From: CAZTLI01 sp964614375
Lineage (GTDB): Bacteria; Chloroflexota; Anaerolineae; Aggregatilineales; Phototrophicaceae
Direction: 5' to 3'
DNA: 20,191 nucleotides
Assembly: GCA_964614375.1 (NCBI GenBank)
Contig: CAZTLI010000040.1
Coordinates: 1 to 20,191 of the forward strand
Shown: one piece after another, positions 7,507-14,151 of the stretch
Numbering within the stretch: position 1 is the stretch's first letter
How the letters are laid out: each line of letters starts with the position of its first letter
Program-made: the position numbers and the translations under genes
The notes under the pieces: generated by a model
What the model was told of the DNA's origin: nothing
The model's input: only the letters and a program-made list of their open reading frames with translations
Databases searched by the model: none

Positions 7507-8429
7507 TTACCGCTCACGCCTGTGCCAAAATTATTCTTGTTGGTGAACATGCTGTCGTCTATGGTCAACCCGCAATAGCCATTCCAGTTGCCAGTTTACA
7601 GGCGACGGTCACAGTCCAGCCGCATACGGACAACTGGAACACGCTCCAAATTGTGGCTGAAGATGAATCAATCCTTTATACACCTGAAACACATTCCGAA
7701 TCCCCCTTGATACAAATGGCGCATTCGGTTCTTAACCAACTGGATGTTGACATACCCCGGCTAACACTCACCATCAAATCACAAATCCCTATCGCCAGCG
7801 GATTAGGTAGCGGCGCGGCAATTTCGACAGCAGTCGGACGCGCCCTGCTCCAATGGCACGGAACACAAGTAGATAAATCCACACTCAATCGACTCGTTTA
7901 TGATATTGAGAAAATCTATCACGGTACGCCAAGTGGTATTGACAACTCGGTCATTGTTTACGAACAGCCTGTGTATTTTGTTCGGGATCAACCGATTGAA
8001 TATCTGGATATTGGACAATCTTTCTCACTCCTCATCGCGAACAGTGGAAAATCGGCACTTACACGGGAGTCTGTTGGCGATGTGCGAAAGCTGTACAACG
8101 CCGACCCGGATAGAATTATCCCTATCATTGAATCAATTGGTTCGATTGTGCGCCGAGCACGACAGACAATCGAAATCGGAGATGCGGAGACGCTTGGACA
8201 TTTGATGACAGAGAATCACGGACTGCTTCAACAATTAACTGTGTCATCACCCGAACTCGACCAACTGGTTGGGGCGGCATTAAACGCAGGCGCGTTCGGC
8301 GCAAAATTGTCTGGTGGCGGACGTGGCGGAAATATGATTGCACTGGTAGAACCTTCCAGACAGGAGCAGGTAAAATCTGCCCTGTTGGGCGCTGGCGCGG
8401 TGCAAATCTATCCAACAGATATTGAATAG
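7503..8429 (+). CDS. mvk: Mevalonate kinase
   Basis: 308 residues, soluble GHMP kinase that phosphorylates mevalonate to mevalonate 5-phosphate using ATP. Visible motifs are the N-terminal ACAKIILVGEHAVVYGQPA (Lys9, Glu15, His16), the phosphate-binding loop PIASGLGSGAAIS (96-108), TPSGIDNSV with Asp147 as the predicted catalytic base, and the C-terminal KLSGGGRGGNMI. Length matches the short archaeal and bacterial type. The ATG at 7503 overlaps the UbiA stop as ATGA, implying translational coupling. An upstream in-frame ATG at 7455 would add 16 residues from inside the UbiA gene and is not favoured. The IPK gene follows after 10 bp. The product would feed the divergently encoded decarboxylase. 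Confidence 0.94.
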   Translation: MITAHACAKIILVGEHAVVYGQPAIAIPVASLQATVTVQPHTDNWNTLQIVAEDESILYTPETHSESPLIQMAHSVLNQLDVDIPRLTLTIKSQIPIASGLGSGAAISTAVGRALLQWHGTQVDKSTLNRLVYDIEKIYHGTPSGIDNSVIVYEQPVYFVRDQPIEYLDIGQSFSLLIANSGKSALTRESVGDVRKLYNADPDRIIPIIESIGSIVRRARQTIEIGDAETLGHLMTENHGLLQQLTVSSPELDQLVGAALNAGAFGAKLSGGGRGGNMIALVEPSRQEQVKSALLGAGAVQIYPTDIE

Positions 8430-8439
8430 TAGAAACACG

Positions 8440-9234
8440 ATGCAATCACTGATATTTATCAAATTGGGTGGTTCACTAATCACCGATAAACGCAAAGACC
8501 GCACATATCGACGGAACATTGTGGAGTCCATCGGGCATGAGCTTAACACAATTTCCCAAACGCGACCCGATCTACGAATGCTGCTTGGTCATGGCAGTGG
8601 TTCATTCGGACATATGATTGCCAAACAACACAATACCATTAATGGTGTCCACTCACCCGAACAATGGCGAGGATTTGCTCAGGTCGGCGTGGTGGCATCG
8701 GAGTTAAATCAACTCGTGGCGAACACACTGATCAAAACCAAAATCCCTGTCTGGCGCATTCAACCTTCTGCATCGGCAGTTGCTGAAAATGGCATCCTTC
8801 AGTCAATGTCTCTAACAGCGATAGCGACGGCATTAGAACAGGGTCTTGTGCCCCTGGTCTATGGTGATATAGCCATAGATACAGCGCGTGGTGGTACGAT
8901 CATTTCCACAGAAACCATCTTTTTTTATCTTGCACAGCATTTTCCAGTTAACCAAATTGTGCTGTTGGGCGAAGTGGATGGCGTTTACGATGCAACAGGA
9001 CAAGTTATTCCCGTCATTACACCTGCCAATTTCGATAACATAAAACAAGCGTTACAAGGCGCTTCGGGTGTAGATGTGACCGGGGGTATGTATACAAAAG
9101 TGGCTGATATGCTGCATCTGGCGGAAACCGTACCTGGATTAAACATCAGAATTGTCAACGGGACAGAGCCGTCCATACTCCGACAAATCCTCATAGAAGA
9201 AAAAGCGGTTGGTACAAGTATTCGAGGGATGTAG
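8440..9234 (+). CDS. Isopentenyl phosphate kinase (amino acid kinase family)
   Basis: 264 residues. It opens with the amino-acid-kinase motif FIKLGGSLITDK (Lys8, Lys17), then GHGSGSFGH (50-58). His58 of the SFGH segment is the residue that distinguishes isopentenyl phosphate kinases from other members of the fold. PLVYGDIAID, LLGEVDGVYD and DVTGGMYTKVADML (212-225) form the rest of the nucleotide and substrate site. The enzyme phosphorylates isopentenyl phosphate to IPP with ATP in the alternative mevalonate pathway. The ATG at 8440 is chosen because it begins directly at the first strand; a TTG at 8422 would overlap mvk. No strong ribosome-binding site is visible, so translation may depend on mvk. 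Its stop is 6 bp from that of the opposing ABC permease gene. Confidence 0.92.
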   Translation: MQSLIFIKLGGSLITDKRKDRTYRRNIVESIGHELNTISQTRPDLRMLLGHGSGSFGHMIAKQHNTINGVHSPEQWRGFAQVGVVASELNQLVANTLIKTKIPVWRIQPSASAVAENGILQSMSLTAIATALEQGLVPLVYGDIAIDTARGGTIISTETIFFYLAQHFPVNQIVLLGEVDGVYDATGQVIPVITPANFDNIKQALQGASGVDVTGGMYTKVADMLHLAETVPGLNIRIVNGTEPSILRQILIEEKAVGTSIRGM

Positions 9235-9240
9235 ATGATG

Positions 9241-10011
9241 TTACATCTCAGATAGTTTATCAACAAGTGTATTGATACTACCAATAGTAATGGCAATGGC
9301 GATAGCGGGAAATATCACAGCCCACGGTGCAGTCCGAAAAGCAATTCGACCATTTGCCAGCATACTTCCCCAATCAGGCACAGCCGGATTGTCGCTTAAC
9401 CCCAGAAAACTGAGTGATGCTGTGTTGATAATACTGTAACTAAATATAACGGCGGCATACGATACCACAAGAGGTAAGATGTTGCGCCAGATATGCCAGC
9501 GAACAATGTGCCAGCGACTGGCGCCAAGCCCCACCGCTGCATCGACATATCCCTGCGTTTTCACCGTAATCACCGCGGCGCGAACAACGTGCCCAAAACT
9601 GGCAATTTGAGCAATTCCCACCGCAATTGCAGCGCCTATATTGCTGCTGCCAATAAGAGTCAGTACAATCATCGCCACCAACAAACCCGGAAATGCCAGC
9701 ATTGCGTTGAGTAACGTTACGACACTCCGATCAAGCCACATGACGTTTAGTCCAACTAGAAGCCCGATTGGTAAGCCTATGGAGACCGTAATTGATGTTG
9801 CGATGATCGAGAGGAACACGGTCTGGCGACCACCAAACAACACACGACTGTATACATCGCGACCTAAGTAATCAGTTCCAAACCAATGGGCAGGTGAAGG
9901 TGGTTGTAATGCCGAATTGCTGTCTATAGACAATGGGTCATATGAAGTCAAAACGGGTGCTGCCGCTGAAATCAAGACGATTGCGGTTAAAGAGATAGCC
10001 GCCCACTTCAT
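9241..10011 (-). CDS. ABC transporter permease, DppC/OppC type
   Basis: 256 residues with five to six membrane helices and a binding-protein-dependent transport inner-membrane domain. Characteristic features are HWFGTDYLGRDVYSRVLFGGR (about 42-62), typical of the C-type permease of dipeptide/oligopeptide/nickel importers, and the EAA-loop region VDAAVGLGASRWHIVRWHIWRNILP, which contacts the ATPase. SFLGLSDNPAVPDWGSML near residue 205 is also typical. It pairs with the B-type permease immediately upstream, overlapping by 4 bp (ATGA). The N-terminus starts directly at the first helix and is shorter than many homologues. No ATPase gene follows; the next gene is convergent. The substrate is probably a peptide or similar small solute, unproven. 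Confidence 0.9.
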   Translation of the reverse strand: MKWAAISLTAIVLISAAAPVLTSYDPLSIDSNSALQPPSPAHWFGTDYLGRDVYSRVLFGGRQTVFLSIIATSITVSIGLPIGLLVGLNVMWLDRSVVTLLNAMLAFPGLLVAMIVLTLIGSSNIGAAIAVGIAQIASFGHVVRAAVITVKTQGYVDAAVGLGASRWHIVRWHIWRNILPLVVSYAAVIFSYSIINTASLSFLGLSDNPAVPDWGSMLANGRIAFRTAPWAVIFPAIAIAITIGSINTLVDKLSEM

Positions 10012-10916
10012 ACTTCTAACACACGCGGATCGACAAAACGATGCAAGGTATCTGCCAACAAGTTCAACACAACGTACACAAAAGCCGACAGCAGCACAAT
10101 ACCTTGAACAACCGGATAATCCTGTCGCAACACAGAGTCGAGTAAGAGTGTGCCGAGTCCCGGCAGCGTGAATAACGTTTCAGTGATGACCACACCTGCG
10201 AGCAAGTACCCCAATTGCAGCGCAGTGACTGTAATAACCGGGATAAGACCCACTCTCAAGATGTGATGGACAACGATGTGACTTTCTCGAAGCCCTTTAG
10301 CGCGCGCAACCTGCACAAAATTTGACCCGGCAGTCTGTTGAATATTGGTCTTAGCGACCCGGGCAATTGCGCCGGCGGTATGAAAACCCAGGAGGATAGC
10401 CGCTGGGAGAAATTCTACAAGGGCCTCCCCTCCCCCGCCAACAGGCACACGCACCAAAAACAAAAGCAATGTGCCGGACACGAATATGGGAATACTGAAT
10501 GTGAAATTTATCAGTCCATTGGCAATCGAGGAGATTCCATAGCCTATGTGTACTGCGCTCAGGATACCAAGCGAAAGCCCCATTGTAATCGCAATTATGA
10601 CGGCCCCTACCGCTAACTTAGCGGTGGACTCGAAACGTGTACTAATAAGTTCAGTAACAGGCAGCGAATTAATTAACGATACGCCTAAATCACCGCTCAC
10701 GATCCCGCGCCAGAATAAGCCATACTGCGTTAATATACTCTCGCCTAGACCATAGTGATCGCGCTGCGCCTGGATAAAGGCATCACTTGCCCCAATTTGA
10801 CGCAAACGAGAATCAATCGCATCACCGGGTAGGAGACGCAGTGCAAAAAAAGCAAGAGTCGTCGCTAACCATAGAGTGATGAGGGCGCGACTTCCGAAAC
10901 TAGCTGCCGTCCGCAT
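10008..10916 (-). CDS. ABC transporter permease, DppB/OppB type
   Basis: About 302 residues from the ATG at 10916. The first helix leads into LRLLPGDAID, the usual LxPGDP-like motif after helix 1 in B-type permeases of this importer family. YGLGESILTQYGLFWRGIVSGDLGVSL follows, then the EAA-type loop FVQVARAKGLRESHIVVHHILR, and VVITETLFTLPGLGTLLLDSVLRQDYPVVQG near the C-terminus. It forms the membrane channel with the C-type permease downstream. The start is uncertain: ATGs at 10931 and 10955 are in frame, but all candidates overlap the receptor gene. 10916 gives the smallest overlap (17 bp) and the most typical N-terminus. None has a clear ribosome-binding site, suggesting translational coupling. 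Confidence 0.89.
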   Translation of the reverse strand: MRTAASFGSRALITLWLATTLAFFALRLLPGDAIDSRLRQIGASDAFIQAQRDHYGLGESILTQYGLFWRGIVSGDLGVSLINSLPVTELISTRFESTAKLAVGAVIIAITMGLSLGILSAVHIGYGISSIANGLINFTFSIPIFVSGTLLLFLVRVPVGGGGEALVEFLPAAILLGFHTAGAIARVAKTNIQQTAGSNFVQVARAKGLRESHIVVHHILRVGLIPVITVTALQLGYLLAGVVITETLFTLPGLGTLLLDSVLRQDYPVVQGIVLLSAFVYVVLNLLADTLHRFVDPRVLEV

Positions 10917-12495
10917 TGCTAAGTGTGACATTGTGCATGAGTGGAAACCAACCATAAGAATCGAATGTCAAGCCCTGTAGATTTACCACCCGGGCATTCA
11001 GATTGACATAATCCCGAATAGGCAGAACTAGCGCCTCACGCATAATCAATGCCTGCGCCTGACCATAAAGATTGCGCCGGATTTCCGGGTCATTGGTTTG
11101 AGTCGCATCTATGAGGATAGTATCGAGTTCGGGATTACTATACCCGGTAAAATTATTGACACCATTGGTCATGTAATAAGAATTCATGAGTGATGGATCG
11201 AATCCGAAACTGTTGAAGGCGACCAGATTATACTCCCCTGCATTAACTTGTTCGATGAGGGTTGAAAAGTTGGGTACTTGCACAATATTGACCCGAATTC
11301 CCAGTGTGCGCCACTGGTCTTGTATCACCTGTGCTACATCCGGTGTTAAACCCCACGGCGGGACTATAATCTCAAGTTCCAGTGGCGCGCCACCGAGGTC
11401 GAGAATACCGTCATTATCCGTATCCCTATATCCGAGTGAGCTGAGGAGGGCTTCGGCCTGTATCGTATCGAACGCATATACATTTTCAACAGCACGATTA
11501 TAGTAAAGTGTCGAGCGCGATATTGGCCCCCAGGCTACCGGTGAAAATCCCTGAAATACGCTATCCACAATCGCGGTGCGATTCGTGCCGAACAGTAAGG
11601 CCTGTCGCATGGCTACACTATCTGTTGGAAAACGATTGACATTGATCAGGAACTGGAGAGGTTGACCGGGAATTTCGACGGGTTCGAGCTGCACGTTACT
11701 GCTATCAACAAGCTGTCGGGCATCTGTTGGTTGGATTTCACCCATAATCTGCACATCGCCACGTTCGACTGCCAATGAACGGGTTGCCGGGTCAGGAAAG
11801 AAACGATAGATAATTTCAGCGACTGCTTCGTCACCTACAGTGGTATAAAACGCTGGCCCCCAACGATAATCTGGATTACGCCGCAACGTGATGCGGTTAT
11901 CCGGCAAATAGTCTACGAAGATGAAAGGGCCTGTACCAACCTGATGAAATTGATACCGATTTGTGGACACCGCTTCGAGCGCCGTAGGGCTTGCCATCCC
12001 TAAATACACCTGACTTAGGCCATCCAGTAAGGGGCTGTAAGGTTCGGAAAGACTGAGGCGTATCGTGTAATCGTCAATTATTTCATAACCAGTATATGTG
12101 CCTAAGAGCAATGCGGCGCGTTGTGAGGCGGTTTCCGGGGCGGTGATACGATCAAGATTGATTGCTACGGCTTGTGCGTTGAACGGTGTGCCATCATGAA
12201 ATGTAACATCTTGCCGCAAGTTGAACGTATAACTTAGCAAATCATCAGAGACGCTCCAGGACGATGCTAATCCCGGTATAAAGGCGTTCGTTGTTGGGTC
12301 ACGATAAATCAGCGTGTCATAGACTTGACGCAAAGCAATACCGAGTTCCGCGGACTGGTGAATGTGCGGGTCGATGCCACTGGGTTGCAGGGTTAAACCA
12401 TATGTTATTGAGCGTTCCGAAACAGGACTCTCTGCCGTCCCACAGCCTGCCAGCACTAAAAGAAGGCAGCAGCATTTGATAATTAGCCGACGCAA
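10900..12495 (-). CDS. ABC transporter substrate-binding lipoprotein, family 5 (peptide/nickel type)
   Basis: 531 residues. A short signal peptide ends in the lipobox LAGC (Cys18), so the protein should be lipid-anchored outside the membrane. The mature part is a family 5 solute-binding protein: ITYGLTLQPSGIDPHIHQSAELG at the beginning, DTLIYRDPTTNAFIPGLASSWSVSDD, then the signature YTFNLRQDVTFHDGTPFNA, and TDNDGILDLGGAPLELEI in the second lobe. Such receptors deliver peptides, nickel chelates, sugars or opines to paired permeases; specificity cannot be read from sequence. The start is a TTG, the first start codon after an in-frame stop, with AAAGG 8 nt upstream. It heads an operon with the two permeases. 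Confidence 0.92.
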   Translation of the reverse strand: MRRLIIKCCCLLLVLAGCGTAESPVSERSITYGLTLQPSGIDPHIHQSAELGIALRQVYDTLIYRDPTTNAFIPGLASSWSVSDDLLSYTFNLRQDVTFHDGTPFNAQAVAINLDRITAPETASQRAALLLGTYTGYEIIDDYTIRLSLSEPYSPLLDGLSQVYLGMASPTALEAVSTNRYQFHQVGTGPFIFVDYLPDNRITLRRNPDYRWGPAFYTTVGDEAVAEIIYRFFPDPATRSLAVERGDVQIMGEIQPTDARQLVDSSNVQLEPVEIPGQPLQFLINVNRFPTDSVAMRQALLFGTNRTAIVDSVFQGFSPVAWGPISRSTLYYNRAVENVYAFDTIQAEALLSSLGYRDTDNDGILDLGGAPLELEIIVPPWGLTPDVAQVIQDQWRTLGIRVNIVQVPNFSTLIEQVNAGEYNLVAFNSFGFDPSLMNSYYMTNGVNNFTGYSNPELDTILIDATQTNDPEIRRNLYGQAQALIMREALVLPIRDYVNLNARVVNLQGLTFDSYGWFPLMHNVTLSNADGS

Positions 12496-12508
12496 AGGTT
12501 ATACCTTT
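12494..12508. repeat. Perfect 6-bp inverted repeat over the start site of the substrate-binding-protein gene
   Basis: AAAGGT-TAT-ACCTTT is a perfect hyphenated palindrome. On the minus-strand transcript one arm is the ribosome-binding site (AAAGG) and the other arm includes two bases of the TTG start codon. It could be an operator or an mRNA hairpin limiting translation; both are inference. Confidence 0.35.
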
Positions 12509-12622
12509 CTTTGTATAATGCAATCAGTTAGGATTTTGAACGACATGCGAGCAGTACGAGTAGTGTAAACGAATAGAAATTACGTGTCTATAGATGTTGT
12601 TCGGGTATTGGAGGTTCACAGC

Positions 12623-13528
12623 ATGGCATTTGCGAATTCTCGGTTAGTGACACCGCCATCCGAAAAAGAAGATTACCCCTTTCGCCCTGTCTGGTGCAGT
12701 ATCATCATTGAAAATGGTATTTTCACTTCAGTTGTGCTTATCGCCTATGTGGCAGTAGGTGTACTGGGTTTCAGTCTCGGAGGCTCAATCCAACTGCTCG
12801 CGCGCCTGCTGTTCGTGTTTTTACCACTCGGTTTGTGGCTTATCTTCTCATATCTGGCAGAACGCGGGACGACCCAGCCACGACACGGACTCCTTTCGGT
12901 TCTTATCTTGAGCGGCCTCATTGCCAATGCGATGGGCATCCCATTTATTGAAGATACAATTCAAATTGATAATTGGATTGCTTTAGAGCCAGCAATAAGT
13001 CGAATCGCGGGTTATACCATAACCGTGGGTATTGTTCAGGAATTCCTCAAATATTTAGTGATTTATATCACAGTTTGGCCTCAACAGTTTCGGACACGAT
13101 TAGATGGTATTGCGTATGCTGCGCCCGCTGCATTAGGTTATGCCACTGTTGAGAATCTACGATATATATTACAAGATACACCACCGCTGGACGCAGCCTT
13201 ACTCCGAATATTTAGCACAGTCGTTGTACATCTTGTCGCAAGCTGTATTGTCGCTTATGGATTAGCGGCAGTGTGTTTTGATTTTCCGTCTCCCCTATTT
13301 ATGCCAATTGTACTGTTTGTATCTGCGGTTGTTGTTGGATTAGCGATTCCACTACGGGCTGGTCTGGTAAATCCGACGTTTATATTGGGGGTTAGTTCGC
13401 CCCGCAGTTTACTCAGTCTACTCTTTACTATAGGAATACTCATCGTGCCGCTTCTTGTGGTCGCATTTCTTATCGACAATGCAGAGCGTCGTGAGCGCGA
13501 ATCCCTGGTTGGACGGGAGACATCCTGA
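12623..13528 (+). CDS. PrsW-like intramembrane protease, variant active-site motif
   Basis: 301 residues with about eight hydrophobic helices. The PrsW (glutamic-type intramembrane protease) motifs are recognisable: QEFLKYLVIY (139-148), in the place of the usual EExxK; DGIAYAAPAALGYATVENLRYIL (161-183) with Asp161, Glu177 and Asn178; and the helix with His203 (VVVHLVASCIVAYGLA). Gln139 replaces the first Glu of the common motif. In Bacillus PrsW cleaves the anti-sigma factor RsiW; here no sigma factor is nearby. The ATG at 12623 is chosen because GGAGG lies 8 nt upstream; a GTG at 12584 has no such site and would add 13 residues. The stop is 2 bp before the next gene, which with the following exported protease forms a tight operon. 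Activity is uncertain because of the substitution. Confidence 0.78.
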   Translation: MAFANSRLVTPPSEKEDYPFRPVWCSIIIENGIFTSVVLIAYVAVGVLGFSLGGSIQLLARLLFVFLPLGLWLIFSYLAERGTTQPRHGLLSVLILSGLIANAMGIPFIEDTIQIDNWIALEPAISRIAGYTITVGIVQEFLKYLVIYITVWPQQFRTRLDGIAYAAPAALGYATVENLRYILQDTPPLDAALLRIFSTVVVHLVASCIVAYGLAAVCFDFPSPLFMPIVLFVSAVVVGLAIPLRAGLVNPTFILGVSSPRSLLSLLFTIGILIVPLLVVAFLIDNAERRERESLVGRETS

Positions 13529-13530
13529 TT

Positions 13531-14151
13531 ATGGGTTATGTAGAAATCGGACGCGAAGATGCCGGACTAAGCCAGCAGCAGCGATGGGGACACTATTTGA
13601 CTATTATTCTGGCTATGACACTGCTGGCGCTTGGCTTAAATATGCGCCATAACACCGTATATGCAGTTAGCCCCTACATAGACAATCAAGCGGGCATTCG
13701 TGCAACCTATCCCCGCAACTGGCTCCTTGATACAGCGGGTGATTATGTGTTTCGGGTGCGGAATACGACACAGCGCGGCTTTGGCAGCAGGATTCAGGTT
13801 TCAATTCATCCGATAAATGTGGACTCACCAAGTGAACGTAATGTCTTGGACAATCTTTCACTCAATCGGGCGCAAACATTTACTGAATATACCATCGGCG
13901 ATATTGGTTCCAATGTAGAGCGACCTCAATATATGTTGTTAAATGATGCTGAATTTACATTCATGGAATACACGTATGTGTTTACCTTAACTGACCCCTT
14001 TCTGGATACGACGCCCATTATCGTTCGGGGCATAGACATTTTGACCATTCGTGGGAGCCAGGCCATCATCATGACCTTTCAATCGTCAGCAGACACGTAT
14101 GAAGTGGATATCCCGTACTTTCAGCAATTTCTGGAGACAGTAGAGTTCTAA
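13531..14151 (+). CDS. Membrane-anchored or secreted protein of unknown function
   Basis: 206 residues, not recognised as a named family. A polar N-terminus of 20 residues precedes one hydrophobic segment (about 22-38, YLTIILAMTLLALGL), then NTVYAVSPY, which could be a signal-peptidase site. Either a signal peptide or a single-pass anchor is possible. The outer part (IRATYPRNWLLDTAGDYVFRV, IQVSIHP, ILTIRGSQAIIMTFQSS, and a closing FQQFLETVEF) has the layout of PsbP-like or DUF1795-like domains, in which a YPxxW motif opens the fold. This is a weak resemblance, offered as inference. It lies 2 bp after the PrsW-like gene and its TAA abuts the ATG of the exported protease, so all three are probably translated from one message. 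It may be a substrate or partner of these proteases. Confidence 0.75.
   Translation: MGYVEIGREDAGLSQQQRWGHYLTIILAMTLLALGLNMRHNTVYAVSPYIDNQAGIRATYPRNWLLDTAGDYVFRVRNTTQRGFGSRIQVSIHPINVDSPSERNVLDNLSLNRAQTFTEYTIGDIGSNVERPQYMLLNDAEFTFMEYTYVFTLTDPFLDTTPIIVRGIDILTIRGSQAIIMTFQSSADTYEVDIPYFQQFLETVEF

Noticed and set aside
12514..12519. TATAAT on the plus strand as promoter of the PrsW-like gene
   Set aside because: No -35-like sequence at 16-18 bp upstream and a leader of about 100 nt; the hexamer also overlaps the opposing gene's weak promoter candidate.
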